A stretch of 54,112 nucleotides of DNA from Paenibacillus xylanilyticus (GCF_013359935.1 NZ_JABMCB010000145.1:1-54112), one strand, 5' to 3'. Numbered from the stretch's first letter, positions 18,496 to 28,272 are shown. A program made the numbers and translations. The notes: generated from the sequence alone by a model not told the origin.

Positions 18496-18509
18496 TGTAA
18501 GCGTTTACG
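18496..18509 (+). promoter_or_regulatory. cre-like site (CcpA box) before the LplABC-type operon
   Basis: TGTAAGCGTTTACG matches TGWAANCGNTNWCA at every defined position except the last and is almost a perfect palindrome. It lies 89 nt before the lipoprotein ATG. A CcpA site fits a sugar uptake operon; a LacI-family operator would look similar. Confidence 0.65.
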
Positions 18510-18597
18510 AAACGAGTTTGTTGCCAATGTCAGGAGAGGTATGGAATACTCTGGGCAGGATTTAACCATTCACACAAGGGCAAAGGAGATGACACAA

Positions 18598-20202
18598 ATG
18601 ACAGGAAAAACAACCAAAGGGAGTCTAAAGAAATGGGTAGGACTAGCGCTTACGATGGTAATGGGAGTTTCCTTGCTGGCCGGCTGTTCATCCGCATCGG
18701 AACAAGGCGGGGCAGACGGCAATGCTTCAGGCAATGGCGAGCGTGTCACCTTGAAAGTGGAAGTGTTTGATCGTGGTAACAGTCCTTCACCTTACACCAT
18801 TACGAACAACTACTTATCAAAACTGGTGCAGGAGAAATTCGGTGACCCGAACAATATTGATGTACAATTCGTACCGATTCAGCGCTCGGAAGAAGTGACA
18901 AAGCTGAATGTTCTCATGGCCAGTAATACCGATGTTCCCGATATTGTTTTTGTATATGATTCAAGTGTTTTCTATCGCTATGCCCAGCAGGGAGGTCTGA
19001 CGGATGTCGGCGAACTGCTGGATCAATACGGACCGAACCTCAAAAAATTTCTGGGCGAGGATACATTGAAATTTGGCCAACTGGAAGGCCAGCAATTCGC
19101 TATCCCGGGCAAACGTGCGATTACAGGCCGATACAGCTCGTACATTCGTCAGGATTGGTTGGATAAACTGGGATTGCCGCTACCTACGACGACGGATGAA
19201 CTATATACAACCTTAAAAGCGTTTAAAGAGAAGGACCCTGGCCAACTTGGCAGCAAAAACATTCCAATGGGCATGGCACTGGCTCCAGCACAATTTGAAA
19301 CCCTGATTTACTCTTTTATCAAGCCGGTTAGTGGCGATCTGACATATGCTCAGCGCTTTGAGCTGCCTCTGCACGAGGGCTTCAAAGATGCCATGAAGTT
19401 CTTGAATAAGCTGTACAACGAAGGTTTAATCAGCAAAGACTTCAGTCTGGATGAAGACAAAACCCAACTGGCCAAGGACGTGCAGAACGGTAACATCGGC
19501 TACTGGTCTGAAGACGTCGATGCCATCTTCTATGCGGATGGAACCCTGGACAACCTGCGCAAAAATGTGGAGGGCAGCAACCTGGTTCCGGTCGATGCAT
19601 ATACCAACCCCAATGTAGACAACAAACATATTAAATCCCGTTATGGATCTAACGGCATGTACATTATGATTCCGAAGAGCAGCAAGCGTGCTGTGGAAGC
19701 CGTTAAATATTTGGATTGGATGGCCTCTGACAATAATCTGGTGGATATCCTCAATGGTGTGGAAGGCGAGAACTACGAACTGGTTGACGGCATTCCGGTT
19801 GTCAAAGAGGATGCTTCGCAGGAAGCCAAGGATCGTCTTTTCAATGCAGGGGATACAGCTATTATCTCGAACGGCAAAAATGTTGGCGACCAGGCCATGA
19901 ATGAAAAAGCTTGGGTCATGGGATTCCCGCAGAACAATCAGGAAATGTTGAAGCAGTCCATTGATATCGCCAATACGGACACGGTAGGACCGATCATTTT
20001 CGATAAGCCAATTGAGGCAGAAATGAAATACGGCACGGCACTCAAAGATAAACTCAATGTCATTATTGTCAAAACAGCGATGGCGAAGCCGGAAGAATTT
20101 GAAGCGGTTTATGAACGGGAAATGAGTGATTACATGTCACTTGGCGGCGAAGAGCTGAAGAAAGAACTTGAGCAGGCGGTTCAGGAGCTTGCTGCCAAAT
20201 AA
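18598..20202 (+). CDS. Extracellular solute-binding lipoprotein, LplA/YtcQ-like
   Basis: This 534-aa lipoprotein is the substrate-binding part of a sugar or oligosaccharide ABC importer. It has a basic N-terminus, a hydrophobic segment and a lipobox LLAGC with Cys30. The length and pattern (periplasmic-binding-like, long form) match the LplA/YtcQ group found with LplB and YtcP permeases. The frame is open from 18415, but AAAGGAG at 18582-18588 sits 9 nt before the ATG at 18598; the ATG at 18589 is too close. No ATPase is encoded nearby, so the MsmX-like ATPase at 1673 could energise it. The sugar is not identifiable from sequence. Confidence 0.9.
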   Translation: MTGKTTKGSLKKWVGLALTMVMGVSLLAGCSSASEQGGADGNASGNGERVTLKVEVFDRGNSPSPYTITNNYLSKLVQEKFGDPNNIDVQFVPIQRSEEVTKLNVLMASNTDVPDIVFVYDSSVFYRYAQQGGLTDVGELLDQYGPNLKKFLGEDTLKFGQLEGQQFAIPGKRAITGRYSSYIRQDWLDKLGLPLPTTTDELYTTLKAFKEKDPGQLGSKNIPMGMALAPAQFETLIYSFIKPVSGDLTYAQRFELPLHEGFKDAMKFLNKLYNEGLISKDFSLDEDKTQLAKDVQNGNIGYWSEDVDAIFYADGTLDNLRKNVEGSNLVPVDAYTNPNVDNKHIKSRYGSNGMYIMIPKSSKRAVEAVKYLDWMASDNNLVDILNGVEGENYELVDGIPVVKEDASQEAKDRLFNAGDTAIISNGKNVGDQAMNEKAWVMGFPQNNQEMLKQSIDIANTDTVGPIIFDKPIEAEMKYGTALKDKLNVIIVKTAMAKPEEFEAVYEREMSDYMSLGGEELKKELEQAVQELAAK

Positions 20203-20318
20203 GTACCTTTACAACAACAAGTGATACAACGTACTGAAGTTACCGCATAATTTCTGAAGGGACGTGTGCCGTCAACTTAGGCGGCACTGCGTGTCCTCGC
20301 GGATTGGAGGAGATAGAC

Positions 20319-21215
20319 ATGACCCCATACTTGAAGAGGTACTGGCAATTGTACGCATTGATTTCTCTACCCCTAATTTACTTCGTGATCTTTCGCTATG
20401 GACCGATGTACGGTGTACAGATCGCCTTTAAGGATTTCAACCTGTTTCAGGGCATTGGCGGCAGTGAATGGATCGGTTTTGATGCTTTTCGCGAGGTATT
20501 CGCGATGCGGGATTTCTACACCACCCTGCGCAATACCTTTATGCTCAATTTCCTTGATCTGATCGTATCGTTTCCTGCTCCAATCATTTTGGCAATCATG
20601 CTTTATGAAATTCGGTTTAAATGGTTCAAAAAATTGTCGCAGACCATTCTGTACATTCCTCATTTCATTTCATGGGTGATTATCGGGGGAATCGTATACC
20701 AGCTGTTCGGTAACCAATCAGGTATGGTGAACGGTGTGCTGGAGAGCATGGGGCTAAACCCCATTCCATTTTTGACGGAGAAAAATCCATGGCTTGTAAC
20801 CTACCTGTTTACCGGGGTTTGGCAAAGCGCTGGGTGGGGAACCATCCTGTATCTTGCTGCGCTGACCGGCGTGAACAAGGAACTGTTTGAAGCAGCTGAG
20901 ATTGATGGAGCAACGCGTCTCAAAAAGATCTGGCATATTACCTTGCCAAGCATCAAGCCCACGATTGTAACCTTGCTTATTCTTAATCTGGGGCACATGG
21001 TCACGATTGGATTTGATCGCCCTTATATTATCGGGAACACAGCGGTGCGTGAATATTCAGATGTACTCAGCACCTTCGTATACCGGATGGGTCTGGAATC
21101 CGGACAGTACACATTGGCAACCGTGGTCGGACTGTTCCAGGCGGTTGTAGGTCTTATTTTTGTGCTAGGCTCCAACTTTATTTCGAAAAAGGTTACGGGT
21201 GAAGGGATTTTGTAG
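20319..21215 (+). CDS. ABC transporter permease, LplB-like
   Basis: This is one of two membrane subunits of the importer. The 298-aa protein has about six TM segments and the permease EAA loop EAAEIDGATRLKKIWHITLPSI, which contacts the ATPase. The ATG at 20319 follows GGAGGAG; a TTG at 20304 would precede the ribosome binding site. It lies about 115 nt after the lipoprotein gene. Confidence 0.93.
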   Translation: MTPYLKRYWQLYALISLPLIYFVIFRYGPMYGVQIAFKDFNLFQGIGGSEWIGFDAFREVFAMRDFYTTLRNTFMLNFLDLIVSFPAPIILAIMLYEIRFKWFKKLSQTILYIPHFISWVIIGGIVYQLFGNQSGMVNGVLESMGLNPIPFLTEKNPWLVTYLFTGVWQSAGWGTILYLAALTGVNKELFEAAEIDGATRLKKIWHITLPSIKPTIVTLLILNLGHMVTIGFDRPYIIGNTAVREYSDVLSTFVYRMGLESGQYTLATVVGLFQAVVGLIFVLGSNFISKKVTGEGIL

Positions 21216-21284
21216 AGGAAGAGAACGTACAAAGGACAAAAACCTGCTTTTTCTGTAGACCATCAGTAAAGGAGTTGTGCGCAT

Positions 21285-22157
21285 ATGAGTGAACGCACCT
21301 CAAATCGGATTTTTGATATCGTTAATGTCTCCTTTATAACCTTGTTTGTCGTGTTCTGTCTGGCTCCTTTCCTGCACACGATTGCGATATCATTCAGCTC
21401 CAACCGTGCAATTACATCTGGAGAAGTGACCTTATTTCCTAAGGAGTTCAATTGGGATGCATACGTCAAAGTGTTTTCCGACCATTCCATGCTCTATTCC
21501 CTTGGTTACACTACACTATTGACGATTGCGACTACGGTGCTATGCATGGTGTTTACCATTGCTGCCGCATACCCGCTGACCAAGAAAAAGATGAAGGGCC
21601 GCAAGCTCTTTATGTACGTGATCATCATTACGATGTTCTTCAGCGGAGGCATCATTCCAGAGTATTTGCTGATTCGTGATCTGCACTTGCTGAATTCGGT
21701 ATGGGCACTGATTTTGCCGGGACTGGTCAGTCCGTTTAACCTGATTATCCTGATCTCCTTCTTCAATGGCATTCCAGAGAGTCTGGAGGAGTCGGCAGAG
21801 ATTGATGGCAGCTCGCACATTCATACATTGTTTAAAATCATACTTCCACTCTCGATGCCGGTGATGGCTACCTTGTCTCTCTTCTATGCGGTGGGTCGCT
21901 GGAATGGATTCCAGGATTCCCTAATGTATATTAACGATCCGCAGCTGTATCCACTGCAGCTCAAGCTGTTCCAAATGGTGCAGAACAATATGGTGAGCGA
22001 ACTGACACAGATGGAGGGTGCCAACCGTGCGCCACTCACACCGGAAAGCCTTAAGGCTGCGACGGTTATATTTGCTACAGTACCGATCCTGCTCGTCTAT
22101 CCATGGCTGCAGAAATATTTTGTCAGTGGTGCCATGCTTGGAGCAGTAAAAGGGTGA
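21285..22157 (+). CDS. ABC transporter permease, YtcP/LplC-like
   Basis: This is the second permease subunit, 290 aa, with TM segments starting at about 12 and the EAA loop EESAEIDGSSHIHTLFKIILPLSMP. The C-terminal GAMLGAVKG ending is typical of the YtcP/LplC group. The ATG follows AAAGGAG. Confidence 0.93.
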   Translation: MSERTSNRIFDIVNVSFITLFVVFCLAPFLHTIAISFSSNRAITSGEVTLFPKEFNWDAYVKVFSDHSMLYSLGYTTLLTIATTVLCMVFTIAAAYPLTKKKMKGRKLFMYVIIITMFFSGGIIPEYLLIRDLHLLNSVWALILPGLVSPFNLIILISFFNGIPESLEESAEIDGSSHIHTLFKIILPLSMPVMATLSLFYAVGRWNGFQDSLMYINDPQLYPLQLKLFQMVQNNMVSELTQMEGANRAPLTPESLKAATVIFATVPILLVYPWLQKYFVSGAMLGAVKG

Positions 22158-22211
22158 TTCGAAGCCAATTAAACTTATATGTTGCAACAGTGGAAGGAGG
22201 AGTGGGCTCGT

Positions 22212-23171
22212 ATGCAGCAAAAAGACAAGGGTGAATATTCGTTTTCGACATGCTGGAACATTAAGCGTCATCAGGTGGGAGAAGCCATGATCCGGGAAAT
22301 TGCCGAGCTTGGCTTCCGCCGTGTTGAACTTAACTACAATGTAACAAAGGAAATGCTAAGGTCCATTGAGCCGATGATTGAGCGCGGGGAGATTGGCATT
22401 TCCAGTGTTCACAATACATTTCCTCATGTCGCAGATCCGGATTATGGTACAGACTCGGAGTTGCTCGGATTTGAGGATGAAACCAAACGTCAAAAGGCCA
22501 TTCAGCTGCTTGTCGGTTCGGCAGAGTATGCCCACCGTTATGGTGCAGAAGCGGTTGTTGTACACCCCGGTGAGGTCCCCATCCCTGAGGAGATCAGCAA
22601 GGAGCTTGGACAGCTGTATAACGACGAGGGGAGAGATTCTTCAAAGTATCGCAGGAAATGGGAGGAATTCATGGAACGGCGGCAGGAACTCAGCTCCGGC
22701 TACGTGCAGCAGATCATCCACAGTCTGGATGAAGTATGCAATCAGGCTGCTGCTAAAGGTCTGAATGTCCAATTCGGTATCGAGACCCGCTCCAGACCTC
22801 AGCAGATTCCTACGCTGGCTGAAGCCAAGACCATTATTGAGGCTCTTCATGGAGCTCCGGTCGGCATCTGGTATGATACCGGGCATGCCATCATGATGGA
22901 TCGCTTGGGTCTCTATGACAGCGTTGGTGAAATGCAAGGGCTGATGGATGAGATTGTAGGCGTTCATATTCATGAGACACTTGGCCTTTCGGACCACTGG
23001 TGTCCGTATGTACACAGTAAGGACATGAGTTTCTACGATGCCTACCTGCCCATGATCCGCCGAGCAAGGGTCAAGGTGTATGAATTGAAATCGGCCTGCA
23101 CACCAGAAGAAATTCACCAGAGTCATGAACTGCTGATGAAGAAGATGGATGGGGCAAGGGAGGGAATATGA
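22212..23171 (+). CDS. Sugar phosphate isomerase/epimerase family TIM-barrel protein
   Basis: The 319-aa protein belongs to the AP-endonuclease-2 / xylose-isomerase-like barrels. Likely metal ligands are Glu in FGIETRSRPQ, Asp and His in WYDTGHA, His in VGVHIHE and Glu in VYELKSA. It may isomerise or epimerise the sugar brought in by the adjacent transporter; the exact reaction is unknown. The frame is open from 22179, but AAGGAGGAG precedes the ATG at 22212. Its stop overlaps the next gene (ATGA), implying coupling. Confidence 0.8.
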   Translation: MQQKDKGEYSFSTCWNIKRHQVGEAMIREIAELGFRRVELNYNVTKEMLRSIEPMIERGEIGISSVHNTFPHVADPDYGTDSELLGFEDETKRQKAIQLLVGSAEYAHRYGAEAVVVHPGEVPIPEEISKELGQLYNDEGRDSSKYRRKWEEFMERRQELSSGYVQQIIHSLDEVCNQAAAKGLNVQFGIETRSRPQQIPTLAEAKTIIEALHGAPVGIWYDTGHAIMMDRLGLYDSVGEMQGLMDEIVGVHIHETLGLSDHWCPYVHSKDMSFYDAYLPMIRRARVKVYELKSACTPEEIHQSHELLMKKMDGAREGI

Positions 23172-25027
23172 TGATGGAAACAGACCGCGCGCAGGATGAG
23201 TGTGCTGCGGCTGTTTCTTTGGCGATCCAGCCCAGACACGCGCAAATACTCAGTTTGGAGGGGAAGCACATGTACAAACAACTGGTGGATAGCAATGACA
23301 AGGTGGTGGAAAGAGGCCTGTCTCGGCAGGTGCTGGATCCGAATAGCCGGTACTACGGGGGAACAATAGATCCATATACAGGTATCGCCTGGGTCAATCA
23401 TACGACCGGAACACCTACGGATATGTGTTACTGGGGGGCAGCGCTTGCCAATCCAGACTCTATCTATTATCGGAATGAAGAGTTGTTAGACCGTCTTCTT
23501 TTGGCAACGGAGTTTGTGCTCCGTAATCAGCACGAAGATGGCTCCATATCACCGGGCTGGACCAACTATCACTCTCCTCCGGACACGGCATTTGTCGTTG
23601 TGGGATATGCCCAGCTGTACCAGCTGCTTCAGCACCAGGCGTGGGAGAAACTGCAGCCTGTGCTGGACAACATGCGGCTGTTCCTGGAGCGAACCGTACC
23701 AGTCATGCTAACGGGAGGGTGCCATACGCCGAACCATCGCTGGGTGTTATGTGCGGCTCTCGGATTCCTGCATCAGCTGTTTGGCCTGGAGGAAGCTGTG
23801 AAGCGTGCAGAGCAGTGGCTGGTAGAAGGAATGGATATTACCCCGGACGGGGAGTGGACTGAACGGAGCAATGGAATCTATAACGCGGTTAGCGACATCA
23901 TGTTAATCCATGCGGCTCGCTTGTTGAATCGACCTGAACTTCTTGAGCCGGTTAGACTCAATTTGCGCATGATGGTATATCTCGTACATCCTACAGGCGA
24001 GATTGTTACGGATTACTCGGGTCGTCAGGATTTGGGCAGTTTTCATGATCTGTCTCCTTATTACCTGCCTTATGCCATTCTTGCCCGGGTGGACAATGAT
24101 CCGCTCTTTGCCCGCATGGCGAATTGGGCGGGTAATTCATTGACAGACCCCGGTGTCTGTTCAGTGAATGCGCTCATCCGGTTATTGCTGGAGCCGGAGT
24201 TGCAGCAGGCATGCGAGGTGGAGGATGAACTGCCTGAGAAATATGAGATCATGCTGAACGAACACTTTACGCGAGCCGGCTACTTACAGCAGATGGCTTC
24301 GGCAGGCCATCATGGACACATCTCTCATAGCCGGATGCATACAGACTTTGGCGCACCTGTTGCACGTATCCGCTCTCAAAATACAAGTGTGACGATTATG
24401 ACGGAAGTACCTTCCTTTTTTGCTCTTAGACATGGTGCGGTGCGTCTGCTGGCTGTTCAGCTCGCTTCCTATTTCAATCCAGGTTATGTGCCGATGCAGC
24501 AGATGGACCGATTGTCCGCAGGCGAAGGATACCGTCTGACGGGTGAGCAGAAGAAGGGGTATTATGCTCCAATTCCCGCAAGTGAGCTGCCTGAGACAGT
24601 GGGGACTGCTACCAGTCCGTGGTATGTATTGCCTCACCAGAACAGAGAACTCACCCATGAACAGACATTCCGTACGAAGGCGGAGGTTGTACAGACAGAG
24701 AAGGGGTGGAAGCTGGAACTGTCAGGCGCCGAGCCAGAGGAGATCATGATGCAGTTGTCCTTCGTATTCGGAGATGAGGGGGAGCTGTCTTCGGGCGAAC
24801 TGCTGGAGACAGATGGAGGCCATTATTTGTGGAAGGGTGGCATGCTCCGTTATTCCTGTGGAGAGGACTGGATTGAGCTGACCGGAGGCGAGATGGGCCA
24901 TCTGGCTGCAACGGTGCGCGAAGCGAAGCTGCCGGATAAGTGCAAGGTTGTACTGGTCAACTTCATGACACCGTTTCGAAAGACGATAAATATTACACTT
25001 TCACCGACGATGGCCATGAAGTTATGA
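23171..25027 (+). CDS. Heparinase II/III-like (alpha/alpha toroid) protein, putative polysaccharide lyase
   Basis: This protein of about 618 aa appears to have an alpha/alpha-toroid N-terminal half (to about 370), with blocks GWTNYHSPPDTAF, GGCHTPNHRWVLCAAL and NGIYNAVSD, and a beta-sandwich C-terminal half. That architecture and the His/Tyr/Asn-containing blocks recall heparinase II/III-type lyases. No signal peptide is visible, so it may act on imported oligosaccharides. Start choice is open: ATGs at 23168, 23171 and 23174 follow GGGAGGG and overlap the previous gene, while the ATG at 23270 has its own GGAGGGG and would give 585 aa. The assignment is tentative; another toroid hydrolase family is possible. 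Confidence 0.6.
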   Translation: MMETDRAQDECAAAVSLAIQPRHAQILSLEGKHMYKQLVDSNDKVVERGLSRQVLDPNSRYYGGTIDPYTGIAWVNHTTGTPTDMCYWGAALANPDSIYYRNEELLDRLLLATEFVLRNQHEDGSISPGWTNYHSPPDTAFVVVGYAQLYQLLQHQAWEKLQPVLDNMRLFLERTVPVMLTGGCHTPNHRWVLCAALGFLHQLFGLEEAVKRAEQWLVEGMDITPDGEWTERSNGIYNAVSDIMLIHAARLLNRPELLEPVRLNLRMMVYLVHPTGEIVTDYSGRQDLGSFHDLSPYYLPYAILARVDNDPLFARMANWAGNSLTDPGVCSVNALIRLLLEPELQQACEVEDELPEKYEIMLNEHFTRAGYLQQMASAGHHGHISHSRMHTDFGAPVARIRSQNTSVTIMTEVPSFFALRHGAVRLLAVQLASYFNPGYVPMQQMDRLSAGEGYRLTGEQKKGYYAPIPASELPETVGTATSPWYVLPHQNRELTHEQTFRTKAEVVQTEKGWKLELSGAEPEEIMMQLSFVFGDEGELSSGELLETDGGHYLWKGGMLRYSCGEDWIELTGGEMGHLAATVREAKLPDKCKVVLVNFMTPFRKTINITLSPTMAMKL

Positions 25028-25071
25028 ATCGGGTGTATCACCATTTTTCGAAGAAATAGTCCATATTACAT

Positions 25072-25120
25072 AAAAGATGCCATTTCATCCGAAAATGATG
25101 CCGGAATGGCATCTTTTTTT
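25072..25120 (+). terminator. Rho-independent terminator of the LplABC-type operon
   Basis: AAAAGATGCCATT (25072-25084) pairs with AATGGCATCTTTT (25105-25117), followed by a T-run to 25120. Confidence 0.92.
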
Positions 25121-25155
25121 GTGCAATTTTTGCATAAAGCTCTTGAAACTACATG

Positions 25156-25190
25156 TTGAGAAGACCGCCTCCAGATGTGGTATACTGGAG
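25156..25190 (+). promoter_or_regulatory. Candidate promoter of the TPR gene with a dyad around the -10
   Basis: An extended -10 TGGTATACT (25178-25186) has TTGAGA 19 nt upstream of its hexamer (25156-25161). CTCCAG (25169-25174) and CTGGAG (25185-25190) form an inverted repeat bracketing the -10, which could be an operator. Confidence 0.4.
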
Positions 25191-25226
25191 AGTATGAATG
25201 AAAGCAAAGAGGAGGTGCCTTGGAAG

Positions 25227-26960
25227 ATGAAGGGCAAGCTAGTGCGGGCAGAGGGACACCTTGCCAATATTATACCGATTCACTTGGATGCTTCTTTCTT
25301 TTTCGAGAGAGCTGTCCGCTCGCTGGACCGTAATCATGTTGACAAGGCATTAAAATATTTTCGTAAAGCTGTTGAATATGAACCGGAGAACCCGGTGAAT
25401 CATTGCAATATGGCGGGTATATTATCTGAGAAGGGAGATTACGAGGCTTCCAATGCCGTTCTGGCGCATGTGCTGGATGTGGTAGATCCGTCGATGACGG
25501 AATGTTATTTCTATATGGCGAACAATTATGCGAATATGGATCGGTTTGAGGAAGCGGAGAAGGCACTTGTTACGTATTTGGAGGAGGACCCTCAGGGGCA
25601 GTTCATGACGGAAGCCGAAGAAATGATGGAACTTCTGTATTATGAGCTGGATCGGCCGGCCAAACTGAACCGGATCAAATCCCGCAAAGGTGTGGTTGAG
25701 CATGATCAGGCGAGAGAACTCCTTGAAGAAGGGAAATTCGCACAGGCGGCCGAGCTTCTGGAGGGCATGTCACCTGATTATCCTGACTATTTGGCAGCCC
25801 GGAACAATCTTGCCCTTGCCTACTACTATATGGGGCTGTTCCCCAAGGCGAGAGAGACGATTGCGGAGGTGTTAGAGCAGGAGCCGGGGAATTTGCATGC
25901 CCTGTGTAATCTTGCGATCTTTCACCAGAATGAGAATCGGGCCGATCAAGTGCTGCTTTTAATTAAAAAACTGCGTGTCATCATGCCTTTCCAGCAGGAG
26001 CAAGTGTATAAGCTGGCCACCACGATGGGGATTCTTGGTCAGCACGATTCGGCCTATGTCCATTTCCGCCGACTGCTAAAGGATGAAGAGACGGCAGCCG
26101 ATCCGGCACTAGCTCATTATGCGGCTGTGGCAGCTTATAATACGGAGCGCTACGATGTTGCTGAGCGCTTGTGGCGCCATGTGTCCAAGCTTGATCCGGG
26201 GTCAGAGGTGTCCAAGTTCTATCTGTCCGGTCTTGATGCGGTTCGGCAAGGGGAACTGGAGCCAGAGAAGCTTAGCTATCACTACCATCTGCCTTTTGAC
26301 GAGCAGTTCAGACAATGGGAGAACTATGGCAGTGGCATACCGGAAGAGATGAAAAATGACCCGCTCATCCGTTCATCGTTCTTTTGGGCGCTGCGCCATG
26401 GAGATCGTGCGACCAAGCTTCAGGTCATTCATGCTCTGGCGATGATCGGCGATTATGAAGTGCAGCAGGCACTGCAATCTTTTATCCAGGAGCCTGAAGA
26501 AGATCAGGATCTGATCGCTGCTGCTGAGGCCGTTTTGAACGGACTTCATATGCAAGAGCAGGATCAGCGCAAGTCCCATGATCAGCAACCGGTAGCTGGA
26601 GCGGCTGTAAAACCATTTCAGAAGGTCCAGTCAAGCACAGAACAAGCCAAGTCTGAAACCACTTCGCATTGGCAAGCTGTTGTGGAACGTGCTCTGCAGA
26701 TGACTGAAGCAAAAGCGGAGCTGCAGCAGGAGATGGAGCGGATCTGGACGGACTATGTATCCAGGGTGCATCCTGAAGTGCCGGGTACCAAACAAATTGA
26801 AGGCTGGGCTGCGGGACTGGAATATTTGGCTGCCAAAATTCACAGTCGTCCCGTTACCTATCAAAGCATAGCGGAACGATACGGCATATCGGCTTCAACC
26901 GTTAGCAAATATGCACGGCAAATTGTCCGGGTATGTGGAAGCATCCCGCCAACAGTATAG
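25227..26960 (+). CDS. Tetratricopeptide repeat protein with C-terminal HTH-like segment (YvcD-like)
   Basis: This 577-aa cytoplasmic protein has TPR-like repeats in the first 300 or so residues, for example VDKALKYFRKAVEYEPENPVNHCNMAGILSEKGDY-type units, and again near 195-260. The last 60 residues contain RPVTYQSIAERYGISASTVSKYARQI, which reads as a helix-turn-helix. It lies upstream of trxB, as yvcD does in B. subtilis. The frame is open from 25077 inside the preceding terminator; the ATG at 25227 has GAGGAGGTG upstream and is chosen. Function unknown; a DNA-binding or scaffold role is speculation. Confidence 0.8.
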   Translation: MKGKLVRAEGHLANIIPIHLDASFFFERAVRSLDRNHVDKALKYFRKAVEYEPENPVNHCNMAGILSEKGDYEASNAVLAHVLDVVDPSMTECYFYMANNYANMDRFEEAEKALVTYLEEDPQGQFMTEAEEMMELLYYELDRPAKLNRIKSRKGVVEHDQARELLEEGKFAQAAELLEGMSPDYPDYLAARNNLALAYYYMGLFPKARETIAEVLEQEPGNLHALCNLAIFHQNENRADQVLLLIKKLRVIMPFQQEQVYKLATTMGILGQHDSAYVHFRRLLKDEETAADPALAHYAAVAAYNTERYDVAERLWRHVSKLDPGSEVSKFYLSGLDAVRQGELEPEKLSYHYHLPFDEQFRQWENYGSGIPEEMKNDPLIRSSFFWALRHGDRATKLQVIHALAMIGDYEVQQALQSFIQEPEEDQDLIAAAEAVLNGLHMQEQDQRKSHDQQPVAGAAVKPFQKVQSSTEQAKSETTSHWQAVVERALQMTEAKAELQQEMERIWTDYVSRVHPEVPGTKQIEGWAAGLEYLAAKIHSRPVTYQSIAERYGISASTVSKYARQIVRVCGSIPPTV

Positions 26961-27169
26961 TTTATTCTGGAATGACACGTACCATGTTCCTAGTTGCCCG
27001 TATAGATTAGTGATACCATGCGCTTAGAGACAGTTTGAGAAAGATCGGAATTTCATGAAGGATACAATTGCCTGAAAAACGGGTAAACTTAACGAATAGG
27101 CTTCGTCATATCACTCTAGAAGTTTTCCAGTCAACATACTCTCAACCTTATCAAGGAGGCTGTATCTAT

Positions 27170-28129
27170 ATGTCTAAATACAGAACCATTGTGATCGGAA
27201 CCGGACCTGCAGGTTTGACAGCAGCAATATACCTGGCTCGTGCCAACCTGAACCCGTTGGTTATCGAAGGTCTTCAACCTGGAGGCCAGCTGACAACAAC
27301 CACGGAGGTTGAAAACTTTCCAGGTTTCCCGCAGGGCATTATGGGTCCGGAATTAATGGACAACATGCGGAAGCAAGCGGAGCGTTTTGGAGCGGAATTC
27401 AAGAATGGCTGGGTGGAGGAAGTGGACTTCAGCAAGCCGCCATTTAAGGTGAAAGTCGGAGGCATTGGTGAACTTGAGGCTGAATCGATTATTATCTCTA
27501 CCGGTGCTTCTGCCCGTTATCTCGGTATTCCGGGAGAGCAGGAGAATGTTGGTCGCGGGGTAAGTACATGCGCAACATGTGATGGGTTCTTTTTCCGCGG
27601 TAAGAAGATCATCGTAGTGGGTGGTGGCGATTCCGCGATGGAGGAAGCGAGCTTCCTGACCCGTTTTGCAACAGATGTTACGCTGGTTCACCGCCGGGAC
27701 GAATTGCGGGCATCGAAGATCATGCAGGATCGGGCGCGCAGCAATGAGAAGGTGAAATGGGCTCTGAACCGGACACCGCTCGAGGTTGTGCCTGAAGCAC
27801 TTGGAGTCAAAGGACTGAAGGTGCGCAATAACGAGACAGGCCAGGAGGAACTGCTGGAAGCGGACGGTGTATTTGTTGCCATCGGTCACACACCTAACAC
27901 CGGGTTCCTAGGCAATCAGATTGCTCTGGATGATCACGGATACATCGTGGTGAAACCGGGAACGACCGAAACCAACATTCCGGGTGTATTCGCCTGTGGT
28001 GACGTTCAGGATACGAAATATCGCCAAGCCATTACTGCTGCAGGGTCTGGTTGTATGGCAGCAATGGATTGCGAGAAGTTCCTTGAGGGCAGCATTGTCC
28101 ATGATTGGAGCGAAACACTGGATAAGTAA
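27170..28129 (+). CDS. trxB: Thioredoxin reductase
   Basis: TrxB reduces thioredoxin with NADPH through FAD and a redox-active disulfide. The 319-aa protein has the FAD-binding GTGPAGLTAA near the N-terminus, Cys134-Ala-Thr-Cys137, the NADPH-binding GGGDSAMEEA and the C-terminal GDVQDTKYRQAITAAGSGC block. The open frame starts at 27068, but AAGGAGG at 27153-27159 marks the ATG at 27170. I could not identify a clear promoter in the 209-nt gap upstream. Confidence 0.97.
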   Translation: MSKYRTIVIGTGPAGLTAAIYLARANLNPLVIEGLQPGGQLTTTTEVENFPGFPQGIMGPELMDNMRKQAERFGAEFKNGWVEEVDFSKPPFKVKVGGIGELEAESIIISTGASARYLGIPGEQENVGRGVSTCATCDGFFFRGKKIIVVGGGDSAMEEASFLTRFATDVTLVHRRDELRASKIMQDRARSNEKVKWALNRTPLEVVPEALGVKGLKVRNNETGQEELLEADGVFVAIGHTPNTGFLGNQIALDDHGYIVVKPGTTETNIPGVFACGDVQDTKYRQAITAAGSGCMAAMDCEKFLEGSIVHDWSETLDK

Positions 28130-28193
28130 GCATGACCATGGCACTGTGATGCATAAACTGTAAATAAGAGACATCGGGAAGTCTCATCAAGTG

Positions 28194-28221
28194 AGAGAAG
28201 CCGGGAGGCTTCTCTTTTTTT
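28194..28221 (+). terminator. Rho-independent terminator after trxB
   Basis: AGAGAAGCC pairs with GGCTTCTCT around GGGA, followed by seven T. A smaller hairpin GAGAC/GTCTC lies just upstream. Confidence 0.92.
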
Positions 28222-28272
28222 GAAACCAAGTGGGCATGAGATCGTATACATAATGGGCATATTAGCTGCGAG

